Positions 1 to 6,754 of a stretch of DNA of 21,128 nt are shown in pieces. Numbering within the stretch: position 1 is the stretch's first letter; each line of letters begins with the position of its first letter. Source of the stretch: a virus; IMG/VR virus record IMGVR_UViG_3300042553_000256, positions 1-21,128 of that record; one strand, given 5' to 3'. The notes below the pieces were generated by a model. That model worked only from the letters and a program-made list of their open reading frames with translations, did no database searches and was not told the origin of the DNA. The translations under genes were made by a program, and so were the position numbers.

Positions 1-31
1 TGGAAACCGTTCGAATGTGAGCGTGACATGA
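1..31 (+). CDS. 3' end of an upstream gene (partial)
   Basis: Frame 2 is open from the window edge and encodes only GNRSNVSVT before a TGA at 29-31. That stop overlaps the ATG at 28 in an ATGA junction, the coupling used throughout this operon, which is why I think this is a real gene end. Too little is present to assign any function. Confidence 0.45.
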   Translation, partial: GNRSNVSVT

Positions 32-234
32 GTTTAAGAACATTTGCACAACGCACGTTCGCGGCCAGAACGTTCATGGCAAGAACATGGAATGGAAACG
101 GGGCACCGGCTCCATCACATGCAGGCTGGATTGCTCAATCTGCGAAACGTCATTTCGTAGCGTCAACTGCAAATCGCGTAAGCATCACATTGCCACATGA
201 CAGAGTTTGGATTGCGAGGGCTGACAATGGCTGA
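28..234 (+). CDS. small RTF-repeat protein of unknown function
   Basis: A 68-residue basic protein. Its N-terminus holds a short tandem repeat of the type RTFxx (RTFAQ, RTFAA, RTFMA, then RTW) at residues 4-19, mirrored in the DNA as an approximately 15-base periodicity around 37-90. The remainder has no recognisable motif, signal peptide or membrane segment. It starts on the ATG of an ATGA overlap with the upstream gene. It ends 8 bases inside the next gene, so it is likely translated as part of the same operon. Similar RTF-repeat small proteins occur, from memory, in planctomycete phage-like loci near tail or terminase genes, but no function is known to me. It could be a short structural or assembly protein; this is speculation. 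Confidence 0.6.
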   Translation: MSLRTFAQRTFAARTFMARTWNGNGAPAPSHAGWIAQSAKRHFVASTANRVSITLPHDRVWIARADNG

Positions 235-610
235 ATGTGTGCAATCAATTAATGTGATTTGTAAGCATGTAGAATCGAACGACACGTATTACGTCGATCT
301 GGCTCCACGCCTTGGGACAAATGAAACGGTCAGTAGTATCACGTCTGTCACGCCGTCTGACACGAACATGACAGCAGCCTCGGCAACGGTGTTGACTGGG
401 GCAACGACGATCACGCAAACATCAAGAGACCAGGAAGGCAATACCACGACGATCACCTATGTGATTGCAGCAAACAAAGGGGCATCGTTTACGTTAACGG
501 GTGGAAGCACTGGGGCTGGGTGTAGCGTTGTAACTGTGAAGTTTGTGAAGAGTACAGGCAAGACCGATGCGGTTGATTGTAGGGTTGAGGTGCATGGAGT
601 GGACGTGTAA
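227..610 (+). CDS. beta-rich phage protein, fiber-tail adaptor-like
   Basis: A 127-residue protein starting MAECVQSINV. The start at 227 is preferred over an in-frame ATG at 197 because GAGGG at 216-220 lies six bases upstream. The region from about residue 25 (DLAPRLGTNE, then Ser/Thr-rich strands, then TFTLTGG and VTVKFVKSTGKTD) has the alternating beta-strand pattern of the small Ig-like fiber-tail adaptor family, in which a sugar- or protein-binding fibre is linked to the tail. The family match is from recall of pattern, not a search. The stop TAA overlaps the ATG of the HNH gene by one base. Alternative: any Ig-like virion accessory protein. Confidence 0.5.
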   Translation: MAECVQSINVICKHVESNDTYYVDLAPRLGTNETVSSITSVTPSDTNMTAASATVLTGATTITQTSRDQEGNTTTITYVIAANKGASFTLTGGSTGAGCSVVTVKFVKSTGKTDAVDCRVEVHGVDV

Positions 611-903
611 TGCCGACGACACCGAAGACATTCCGAAGCACTGAGCGACGCAAGGAACGTGAACAGTATCGAGGGTCGAAGCAGAGTCGAGGATATGGTG
701 GCGAGTGGGAACGGATCAGCCTATTGAAGCGACAGCAGAGCCCGGTGTGCGAGGTGTGCAATGATGCGGCTGCTGATGACGTGGATCACATCGTGCCGTT
801 TAATGGAATAGATGATCCGAAGCGGACAGAATGGGGAAATTTACAAAGCATTTGTCGATCGTGTCATAACGCCAAGACTCATGGTAGGCGGCGAAAATGC
901 TGA
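610..903 (+). CDS. HNH endonuclease, short phage type
   Basis: A 97-residue protein with a complete HNH zinc-finger nuclease core. Zinc ligands are C47 and C50 (CEVC) and C82 and C85 (CRSC). The catalytic DH is D59-H60 (VDHIVPF), the central Asn is N77 (GNLQS) and the last His is H86 (CHNAKTHG). The N-terminal 35 residues are very basic and probably bind DNA. HNH proteins encoded beside terminase genes in HK97-like phages are known to take part in genome packaging by stimulating terminase cleavage, and the position three genes upstream of the large terminase fits that role. It starts at a TAATG overlap. The stop TGA is part of a TGATG junction with the next gene. A free-standing homing nuclease is the alternative. 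Confidence 0.88.
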   Translation: MPTTPKTFRSTERRKEREQYRGSKQSRGYGGEWERISLLKRQQSPVCEVCNDAAADDVDHIVPFNGIDDPKRTEWGNLQSICRSCHNAKTHGRRRKC

Positions 904-1649
904 TGGCCATACAACGCCAGAACCGCCCTTTACAAGCGCAAAAAAAAATCCAGTGTAAAGTGAAAATACTGACGTGTCAGTGCTGCGGGGGTAGTTTCCC
1001 CCGCGGCTTTGCTGGTGGTGACAGGGCGTTTTGCCTTATCTGCAAGCCTTGTTCCGGCAAAAAAATGCGTGTCGTCGATCGGAGTCAGCAACAATGTTCT
1101 TTGTGTGGTCAGAAATTCACTGGCAGGTTGCGGAAATTTTGTACGGCTAAATGCAGGGACGCAGCGAATCGAGTTACTCGCGGTTATGAATACAAGTGCA
1201 AGCATTGCGGCAAGATGTTCACACATAGAACGCAAAGGACATTCTGCTCGCTTGAGTGCAAGACGAAATTGTGGACGCGATCATGCGTTTCGTGCGGCAA
1301 TAGCTTTGTGCAGAAAACCAGCAAATCTGGAAAATGCAAAACGTGCCGAACAAAGGATAAGAACAGGGCATCATCAGTTCGCGGCCGCGTGCGACACGGA
1401 AAAGCGAAGGCGGCCGTGAATCGAATATCAGTCACTGAGTGCTGGCAGCGAGATGGCGGAAAGTGCCAAATTTGTGAGAAGTCGATTCGCCTTGATGTTA
1501 AATGGCCAAATCCATTGAGCATGTCTGTGGATCATATTGTCCCGCTTTCAAAGGGCGGAACGGACGAAGAAAGCAACGTGCGGGCGGCTCACTTAGGTTG
1601 CAACTCACGAAGAGGAAACAAGCTCGGAGTTCAAAGAAGGCTATTCTGA
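897..1649 (+). CDS. multi-zinc-ribbon HNH endonuclease
   Basis: A 250-residue protein with four C4 zinc-ribbon-like units spaced about 30-40 residues apart: C27/C30 with C46/C49; C67/C70 with C82/C86; C101/C104 with C117/C121; C130/C133 with C147/C150. A C-terminal HNH domain follows, with C180/C183, D202-H203 (VDHIVPLSKGG), N217, and H222/C225 in place of the usual CxxC. The zinc ribbons probably read DNA and the HNH domain cuts it. The ORF can start at ATG 897 or at ATG 903, the latter in a TGATG overlap with the upstream stop; both follow the GGCGG-like site at about 887-893. It may be a packaging nuclease or a site-specific homing enzyme placed between the first HNH gene and terS. Confidence 0.85.
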   Translation: MLMAIQRQNRPLQAQKKIQCKVKILTCQCCGGSFPRGFAGGDRAFCLICKPCSGKKMRVVDRSQQQCSLCGQKFTGRLRKFCTAKCRDAANRVTRGYEYKCKHCGKMFTHRTQRTFCSLECKTKLWTRSCVSCGNSFVQKTSKSGKCKTCRTKDKNRASSVRGRVRHGKAKAAVNRISVTECWQRDGGKCQICEKSIRLDVKWPNPLSMSVDHIVPLSKGGTDEESNVRAAHLGCNSRRGNKLGVQRRLF

Positions 1650-2104
1650 TGAAAGGAAGTATTGGAAAACCCGACGTTGTGAAGATTGCCCAAGGAACAA
1701 TGCGTAAATGTAGGGCTAAAAAGAACCCGCCAAAGCCAACAGGAAAGAAGCCGAGGTGCCCGTTTAATGTCACAACAATCGCCGGAAGAAAGTGGAGAGA
1801 GATCACCGAAGGACTGGAGAGACTTGGGCTGATAGATGGGATTGATGCGACACACATTGAGGGGCTATGCACACAGTATCAAATAGCTCATGAGGCGGAC
1901 GCCGTTGTTAGAAAAGAAGGAATAGTTATTGATGGGGCTATGGGCGGTCGAGTAAAGAATCCAGCATGCTCGGTGTCAGACGCAGCATGGGGGAAGGTCA
2001 GGGCGTATTGCAATGATCTCGGTTTGAATCACATGTCACGCCAGCGAATGGAGTCGACAACAACTGAAACGGAAAGCGACATTGAATCGAAGTACCTAGC
2101 ATGA
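1649..2104 (+). CDS. terS: terminase small subunit, P27 family-like
   Basis: A 151-residue protein, normal length for P27-type small terminases. The N-terminus is basic and proline/lysine-rich (residues about 20-37, ending KKPRCPF). A helical region follows (GRKWREITEGLERLGLIDGIDATHIEGLC, about 46-73), typical of the family where a helix-rich DNA-binding oligomer recognises the packaging site. The start is set by the TGATG junction with the HNH gene and by AGAAGG at 1635-1640, eight bases upstream; the longer reading frame from 1502 lies inside the HNH gene and is rejected. The C-terminus overlaps the large terminase by ATGA. Assignment rests on sequence pattern plus its position directly before terL. 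Confidence 0.8.
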   Translation: MKGSIGKPDVVKIAQGTMRKCRAKKNPPKPTGKKPRCPFNVTTIAGRKWREITEGLERLGLIDGIDATHIEGLCTQYQIAHEADAVVRKEGIVIDGAMGGRVKNPACSVSDAAWGKVRAYCNDLGLNHMSRQRMESTTTETESDIESKYLA

Positions 2105-3663
2105 GCAACTTTTATTTCGATCAAGACGCAGCAGATCGCGCGGTGCAATTCTTTCCAGAATGCCTCGTGCACGTTAAGGGAGAGAAGGCTGGGCAGCCAT
2201 TTCATCTGCATCCATCACACGCGAAGATTGTTTCTGACTTGTTTGGCTGGAAGCGATCAAACGGAACAAGGAAATATAGAAAAGCGTACATAGAGATTCC
2301 GCGAAAGAATGCAAAAAGCACTCTTGCTGCTGGCATAGCAATTTACCTGCTGTTGTGTGACCACGAAAAGGGGGGTGAGGTATACTCGGCCGCGTCAACT
2401 AGAGATCAGGCTAGTCTGGTTTTCAACATGGCTGCAAGCATGCTGAGGCATTCAAAAACATTGAGTAAGCATGTCAGCATTCGAGACAGCGTTAAACGAA
2501 TTTTGCACAAAAAGTCAGACAGTTTTTATCGAGCAATTTCAGCAGACGCAGAAGGGGCTCACGGATTTAACGCAAACGGCATTATTTTTGACGAGGTGCA
2601 CACTCAGCCAAATCGTGATTTGTGGGAGGTGCTTGACACTTCAACAGGAGCAAGGGCTCAGCCACTAACGTTTGCCATCACTACTGCCGGGCACGACAAA
2701 ACATCCATCTGTTGGGAGTTGCACCAGTATGCAAAGGCAATTCTTGGCGGAGAAATTGTAGACGATAGTTTTTATGCCGTGATATACGGGGCTGATTACG
2801 AGGACGACTGGCAATCGGAAAGCACATGGTTCAAGGCAAATCCATTGTTGGGGGAGGCTGTTTCGCTCGATTACATTCGCGAACAATGCAAGCGAGCACA
2901 GGAACAGCCAGCGTTTCAAAACAGTTTCCGGCGACTTCATTTGAATCAGTGGACCGAACAAGAAAGCAGACTGATTCCGATGCAGCAGTGGGACAAGTGT
3001 CAGGGTGATTTGGACATTAGAGATTTCGATGGCAGAGTGTGTTTTGGCGGGTTGGATCTGTCATCTACTCGGGACGTGACGGCATTTGTGCTGCTGTTTC
3101 CTCGGGCTGATGGCGTCGACATTTTCCCCTATTTCTGGATTCCGGAGGAAAACATCAGCAAGCGAGCCGCACAGGATCAGCGAGTCATTCGATCTTTTGC
3201 GGATGCAGGCTATATCGAGGTGACAGAGGGCAACGAAGTCGACGTGATGCGGGTTGCGGAACGCATCATGGAAATATCTGCCCCGTTTGATTTGCGTCGT
3301 ATCGGGTTTGATCCGTGGAATGCTGCAGGTCCGACACAACGAATGAAGGAACTCGGGCTTCCGGACGATGTGCTGATTAAGATGGTGCAGGGCACGGCAA
3401 CATACAATGAACCAATCAAGCAACTGCTGTCGATGCTCGGGTCAGGTCGGTTTCGTCACGATGGCAACAAGGTGCTGCGGTGGATGGCATCAAATGCCGC
3501 TGGATTAGAGGATAGCAATGGCAATTTGAAGTTTCACAAAGGCAAGTCGGGTGATAAGATTGACGGTATGACCGCTCTCGGCATGTCGTTGGCTCTATAC
3601 ATCACGGAGAACCCCGAATCGTCGGCATATAAAAAAGCAGGGTCCGGCGTAATTTTGTTCTGA
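2101..3663 (+). CDS. terL: terminase large subunit
   Basis: A 520-residue DNA-packaging motor. The N-terminal ATPase domain has a Walker A-type motif PRKNAKST at 67-74 and Walker B with the catalytic acid, IIFDEVH at 161-167 (D164, E165). A coupling motif-like segment FAITTAGHD follows at 191-199. The C-terminal RNase H-like nuclease domain shows the expected acidic triad: D319 in GGLDLSS, D404 in GFDPWNA and D488 in KIDGMTA. Length and motifs match the Terminase_1/HK97-type family. It would translocate DNA through the portal and cut concatemers. Translation is coupled to terS by ATGA. The stop TGA abuts the Shine-Dalgarno of the portal gene. Confidence 0.96.
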   Translation: MSNFYFDQDAADRAVQFFPECLVHVKGEKAGQPFHLHPSHAKIVSDLFGWKRSNGTRKYRKAYIEIPRKNAKSTLAAGIAIYLLLCDHEKGGEVYSAASTRDQASLVFNMAASMLRHSKTLSKHVSIRDSVKRILHKKSDSFYRAISADAEGAHGFNANGIIFDEVHTQPNRDLWEVLDTSTGARAQPLTFAITTAGHDKTSICWELHQYAKAILGGEIVDDSFYAVIYGADYEDDWQSESTWFKANPLLGEAVSLDYIREQCKRAQEQPAFQNSFRRLHLNQWTEQESRLIPMQQWDKCQGDLDIRDFDGRVCFGGLDLSSTRDVTAFVLLFPRADGVDIFPYFWIPEENISKRAAQDQRVIRSFADAGYIEVTEGNEVDVMRVAERIMEISAPFDLRRIGFDPWNAAGPTQRMKELGLPDDVLIKMVQGTATYNEPIKQLLSMLGSGRFRHDGNKVLRWMASNAAGLEDSNGNLKFHKGKSGDKIDGMTALGMSLALYITENPESSAYKKAGSGVILF

Positions 3664-3670
3664 GGTGCTT

Positions 3671-5299
3671 ATGGAATACGGCGTTTCTGAATTCGTTATC
3701 AACGCAACGCCGGTTTCAAACCGCAGCGAAGATCACCTGTGGCATCCCATGAGCTTTGCAAGCGGCGGCAAGTCGTCAGCGGGCGTCATGGTCAATGCAA
3801 AGACCGCACTTGGCTACCCTCCGCTCTGGCGAGCCATCAACCTGATTAGTTCAAGCGTGGCTGGATTGCCATTCGACTGCTTTCGTCGTCAACGTGACGG
3901 CGGCAAGAAAGTCGACATGCGGCATCCGGCACAGTTTCTCATGGAGAAAAAGGCAAACCGCTGGGTTCACGCCTACACGTTTCGGCGTGCGATGACAGCC
4001 ATTGCCATCTTGCACGGCAATTCATTTGCGGCAATCGACAGAGTCAACGGCCGTCCAGATGCTTTGATCATGCTGGACAGCCAGCAAACGATGATTCGGC
4101 TTGTCGGCGATCAGCTTTGGTACATTACATACATTGGCACGGAGCAGATCAAAATTCGTGGCGAGGACGTATTTCACGTTCGCGGATTTGGTGGTGACAC
4201 GATATCGGGCTGGCCGCTGCTTGAACTTATGAAAGACGCACTGGGCGTCGGCATGGCTGCACAGCAGTTCGGCGGCCGGTTCTTCGCTCAAGGCAGCAAC
4301 ATGAGCGGCCTGCTGATGATTCCCGGGTCGTTCAATGAAGAAAAAATCCGGAACACGATGACGGCCTGGAATTCCATGCAGACCGGTCTGACGAACGCTC
4401 ATAAAGTCGCGTTGCTTCAGGACGGAACGAAGTTTCAGCAGTTGACGATTGCCCCTGAGCAGGCCCAATTCCTTCAGACACGCGAACACGAGATTCGGGC
4501 AACGGTCAGCAACATCACGGGCGTTCCTCCGCACATGCTCGGCGACAGCACGCGGACAAGCCATAACAGCCTGGAATCTGAGGGCCAGAGTTATCTCGAT
4601 TACACGCTTCAGCCGTGGCTGCAAACGTGGGAAGCGGAAGCAGAGGACAAGTTGTTGAGTGACAAAGAAAAGGAACGCGACAGCCACGTAATGGAGTTCA
4701 ACCGCGAGGCCTTGGTCCAGATGACATTTGAAGCCAAGGTCAACGGGATCTACCGCCAGATCGAATCAGGCGTGATGACACGCAACGAAGGGCGGGCACG
4801 GCTCAACATGCCGTCGATCGGCGAAGAAGGTGACGTGTTTTATCATCCAGCAAACTGGATTGTGGCTGGAGAAGAACCAGAGCCTGTAGAACAGGAAGAA
4901 AAGCCAATGAAGGAAACGCCAGAGGAAACCGACACTGAGGACTCACCCGATCCAATGGAAAACGTTTTACGTGCGATGGTTACCACAAGCGTGACAGATG
5001 CGATAAAGCTTGAAAAGGATCGAGTTGTTCAGCGGGCCGGTATTCAGGCCGCAAGCTATCCTGACGCAATCGCAGAGTTTTATGCGACATGGACAGACAA
5101 GACTGTTCCGGCGTTGGCCGATTCACAGGCACGGCTGGCAATTATTTCACACGCTGAAGAGTCAAAGCGGCTGTTGCTAGATGTTCACAGCGTCTCATCA
5201 ACGAGTTCACTGAAAAGCAATGTTGCTGACGTGGTCGCATCGTGGGATTCACGGGCGGAATCTTTGGTCGAAAACCTGATGAAAGCGGTACAAAAATGA
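3671..5299 (+). CDS. portal protein, HK97 type
   Basis: A 542-residue protein with the landmarks of the HK97/phage_portal family: PPLWRAINLISSSVAGLPF near residues 50-68, the segment HGNSFAAIDR, a VFHVRGFGGD strand, and the helical AQFLQTREHEIRATVSNITGVPPHMLGD stretch. It forms the dodecameric ring at the capsid vertex that carries the terminase and connectors. A strongly acidic linker (Glu/Pro-rich, about residues 399-430) separates the portal core from a C-terminal helical extension of about 110 residues, longer than in the minimal family and possibly a fused scaffold-like or internal segment. The ATG at 3671 is preferred over the GTG at 3665 because GAGG at 3662-3665 sits five bases upstream. 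It ends in an ATGA overlap. Confidence 0.94.
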   Translation: MEYGVSEFVINATPVSNRSEDHLWHPMSFASGGKSSAGVMVNAKTALGYPPLWRAINLISSSVAGLPFDCFRRQRDGGKKVDMRHPAQFLMEKKANRWVHAYTFRRAMTAIAILHGNSFAAIDRVNGRPDALIMLDSQQTMIRLVGDQLWYITYIGTEQIKIRGEDVFHVRGFGGDTISGWPLLELMKDALGVGMAAQQFGGRFFAQGSNMSGLLMIPGSFNEEKIRNTMTAWNSMQTGLTNAHKVALLQDGTKFQQLTIAPEQAQFLQTREHEIRATVSNITGVPPHMLGDSTRTSHNSLESEGQSYLDYTLQPWLQTWEAEAEDKLLSDKEKERDSHVMEFNREALVQMTFEAKVNGIYRQIESGVMTRNEGRARLNMPSIGEEGDVFYHPANWIVAGEEPEPVEQEEKPMKETPEETDTEDSPDPMENVLRAMVTTSVTDAIKLEKDRVVQRAGIQAASYPDAIAEFYATWTDKTVPALADSQARLAIISHAEESKRLLLDVHSVSSTSSLKSNVADVVASWDSRAESLVENLMKAVQK

Positions 5300-5424
5300 A
5301 CCGATGGAAATTTGTGGCATTCATTTGCTCTGAGGGTTGGAAGCCGTTTGACGTGGACTTGGCAGCACGCCGGGCGATGCGTTTGACATTGTTTGGATTG
5401 CCCGTCGTTTTGAATGACAGATAG
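5296..5424 (+). CDS. 42-residue protein of unknown function
   Basis: Starts MNRWKFVAFI at an ATGA overlap with the portal stop and ends just before the protease ribosome binding site (AGGTG at 5423-5427). The coupling and the tight fit between two head genes support translation. The protein is basic with a few hydrophobic residues but no convincing membrane segment (it contains FVAFICSEGW and LFGLPVVL). No family recognised. It may be only a translational relay between portal and protease. Confidence 0.5.
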   Translation: MNRWKFVAFICSEGWKPFDVDLAARRAMRLTLFGLPVVLNDR

Positions 5425-5432
5425 GTGCAAAA

Positions 5433-6128
5433 ATGAGGCAAAAAATCACACTTTCGCTGCCAAAACGCATCGAAAACGCAGTGAAAGACGAGGATTTCCA
5501 CGTTTTTTACAACGATTCCGGCGAGGAGTTAGAAATCTTTCTCTACGGCGTCGTCGGCGATGAATACACGGAGTCTGACGCAGGCTCGATTGCTCGCATC
5601 CTCGCGCGTGATCGGAAGCGACCGGCGACCATGCGAATCAACTCATTTGGCGGGCTGGCCTATGATGGACTGGCGATTCACAACGCAATCGCGGACCATG
5701 CAGGCCCGACAACGGCTATCATCGAGAGCGTCGCAGCATCAGCGGCAAGCCTGGCAGCGATTGGGGCTGATACGGTCAAGATGTACGCGAACGCGACGTA
5801 CCAGATTCACGAGGGGATTGGCTTTGCCTACGGGCACATTGCGGAAATCAAGGAAACGCTTGACTGGCTTGAGAACTTTAACGCAGCGGCCGCTGAAACC
5901 TACGCAGCCAAGACCGGCAAGAGCGTGAAGGAAATGCAGAAAGCTTTGCTCGGAGCTAATGGCGACGGCACAAAGTACAACGCTCAGCAAGCTCTGGATA
6001 TGGGTTTTGTTGATGAAATCGTGACTGCCGGTGGAACCAAGAAATCGGCAGCAAAGAACGACGCAAGCAAACTGCAGTCGATGCTGAACTATCGAATTGC
6101 AAAATCAGCGTTGACAAATCGAAGGTGA
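5433..6128 (+). CDS. ClpP-like prohead maturation protease
   Basis: A 231-residue serine protease of the phage ClpP/S49-related type. Visible landmarks are the oxyanion-strand NSFGG at 70-74, the nucleophile region ESVAASAAS with S103 as the likely catalytic Ser, the catalytic His in YQIHEG (H126), and a plausible acid around D178 in the GDGT segment before the QQALDMGFVDEI helix. The family processes the scaffold or delta domain of the major capsid protein after assembly. The next large gene is an HK97-fold capsid protein with such a domain. Shine-Dalgarno AGGTG lies five bases before the start. The last residues, LTNRR-stop, are repeated in the same frame 457 bases downstream (see the repeat entries). 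Confidence 0.92.
   Translation: MRQKITLSLPKRIENAVKDEDFHVFYNDSGEELEIFLYGVVGDEYTESDAGSIARILARDRKRPATMRINSFGGLAYDGLAIHNAIADHAGPTTAIIESVAASAASLAAIGADTVKMYANATYQIHEGIGFAYGHIAEIKETLDWLENFNAAAAETYAAKTGKSVKEMQKALLGANGDGTKYNAQQALDMGFVDEIVTAGGTKKSAAKNDASKLQSMLNYRIAKSALTNRR
6111..6126 (+). repeat. direct repeat copy 1 (end of protease gene)
   Basis: The 16-base sequence TTGACAAATCGAAGGT encodes the last residues of the protease. It recurs at 6568-6583 with a single mismatch (A to C). Both copies read LTNRR followed by a stop in the same frame. The pair brackets the hairpin cluster and the orphan gene at 6254-6538. Confidence 0.75.
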
Positions 6129-6139
6129 TTTCCGATAGT
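6111..6139 (+). promoter_or_regulatory. weak sigma70-like promoter candidate
   Basis: TTGACA at 6111-6116 is a consensus -35. After 17 bases comes GATAGT at 6134-6139, four of six matches to a -10. It overlaps the end of the protease gene and would transcribe into the hairpin cluster. The -35 coincides with coding sequence and with the repeat, so chance is a real alternative. Confidence 0.25.
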
Positions 6140-6148
6140 CAAACCAAG

Positions 6149-6193
6149 TCATCTGGTCAGAGATGATTCTGCGATTTGCCCGGAGAAATCCGG
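6149..6193 (+). other. two consecutive RNA hairpins upstream of a terminator
   Basis: TCATCT at 6149-6154 pairs with AGATGA at 6161-6166 around a six-base loop. CCGGA at 6180-6184 pairs with TCCGG at 6189-6193 around GAAA, a GNRA tetraloop. They directly precede the terminator hairpin at 6200, so the protease-to-orphan-gene interval would be a string of three stem-loops. No known RNA family is recognised. Confidence 0.5.
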
Positions 6194-6199
6194 ACTAAG

Positions 6200-6238
6200 A
6201 AACCCGCCACAGGTCTGACCACTTGTGTGCGGGTTTTT
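6200..6238 (+). terminator. Rho-independent terminator after the protease gene
   Basis: AAACCCGC at 6200-6207 pairs with GCGGGTTT at 6229-6236. A second helix CACAGGT (6208-6214) pairs with ACTTGTG (6221-6227) with one G-T pair. The loop is CTGACC and one T is bulged. A run of five T at 6234-6238 follows the GC-rich stem. It would reduce transcription into the downstream orphan and capsid genes unless antiterminated. Confidence 0.8.
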
Positions 6239-6253
6239 GTTTTTGGAGTACAA

Positions 6254-6538
6254 ATGGCAAAACTTTATATGAGCTTGCAAGAAGCGACAAAGTTGCTGGG
6301 TGGTATAAAGCCAACAAAAAAGGCAAAGCCATGCACAATTGACGGTGTCGCCTGCCTCGTTTGGGCATCACACGGTAAAGCTGTTTTCGATGTAAGTGCT
6401 ATTCATGAACACAGTATTTACATTGGCAAAAATCCTGCCATAACAACTGAAGTGTACGATTCGCAAACGTTGAAAATGCGTAGTGAGGACGCCGTTAGTA
6501 TTGTCAGAACAGACTATGAAGGCGGCAAACAGAAATGA
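6254..6538 (+). CDS. orphan 94-residue protein in the protease-capsid interval
   Basis: Starts MAKLYMSLQE with GGAG at 6245-6248 five bases upstream. A longer in-frame extension from 6176 would run through the terminator hairpin and is rejected. The protein has a basic Lys-rich stretch (about 19-26), a hydrophobic core segment (DGVACLVWAS) and no signal or membrane segment. No family recognised. It lies between two hairpins (6200-6238 and 6665-6723) and inside a pair of 16-base direct repeats. This resembles an added 'moron'-type gene rather than an original part of the head module. Codons appear more A/T-rich than in the flanking protease and capsid genes, by eye. Confidence 0.7.
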   Translation: MAKLYMSLQEATKLLGGIKPTKKAKPCTIDGVACLVWASHGKAVFDVSAIHEHSIYIGKNPAITTEVYDSQTLKMRSEDAVSIVRTDYEGGKQK

Positions 6539-6552
6539 CTGGAGGTACAAAA

Positions 6553-6585
6553 GTGCAACAGAAACAATTGACAAATCGCAGGTAA
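6553..6585 (+). pseudogene. 10-codon minigene, relic of the protease 3' end
   Basis: GTG at 6553 follows a strong GGAGGT at 6541-6546 and reads MQQKQLTNRR then TAA. The LTNRR-stop end copies the end of the protease gene in frame. It may be a duplicated gene end left by insertion of the intervening segment, or a leader minigene. Translation is not proven. Confidence 0.35.
6568..6583 (+). repeat. direct repeat copy 2
   Basis: TTGACAAATCGCAGGT matches 6111-6126 at 15 of 16 positions and keeps the same reading frame (LTNRR then stop). About 440 bases of hairpins plus the orphan gene lie between the copies. Confidence 0.75.
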
Positions 6586-6664
6586 GCTGCTTACAGTTTC
6601 GCCACCAGTCAACAGGTTCCAAGAGGAATGAGTTGACGGCAAGATTGAGCAAGTGAAAGATCAC

Positions 6665-6723
6665 AGGCGTCAGTCGTTAGCGTTTTTCGAATCATCGAAC
6701 AACGCCAGCGGCTGACGCCTTTT
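6665..6723 (+). promoter_or_regulatory. long hairpin in the capsid gene leader
   Basis: AGGCGTCAG at 6665-6673 pairs with CTGACGCCT at 6712-6720. Inside, GCGTT (6680-6684) pairs with AACGC (6701-6705) and TTCGA (6686-6690) with TCGAA (6695-6699) around ATCA. Only four T follow (6720-6723). It ends 32 bases before the capsid start codon, with no promoter visible in between. It could be a weak terminator, an RNase III processing site or a 5' stabiliser for the capsid message. Confidence 0.65.
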
Positions 6724-6754
6724 GCGTTGGTCCTGGCATCATAGGGGACCAACA

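Noticed and set aside
37-90. 15-base repeats as a CRISPR array
   Set aside because: Units are contiguous, imperfect and in a coding frame. There are no spacers and no cas genes.
1009-1419. 136-codon + strand ORF
   Set aside because: It is contained in the multi-zinc-ribbon HNH gene, whose Cys pattern shows that the other frame is the coding one.
1502-1648. N-terminal extension of the small terminase
   Set aside because: It lies wholly inside the HNH gene in another frame. The TGATG junction and AGAAGG at 1635-1640 point to a start at 1649.
4022-4687. 221-codon minus-strand ORF, the longest on that strand
   Set aside because: It is antisense to the conserved portal core, with no ribosome site or recognisable protein pattern. 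Several other minus-strand ORFs (for example 11483-11962 and 18808-19473) are rejected for the same reason.
6568-6596. Promoter TTGACA-17-TTACAG in the second repeat copy
   Set aside because: The -35 is perfect but the -10 matches only two of six positions, and the TTGACA is explained as a copy of the protease coding end.
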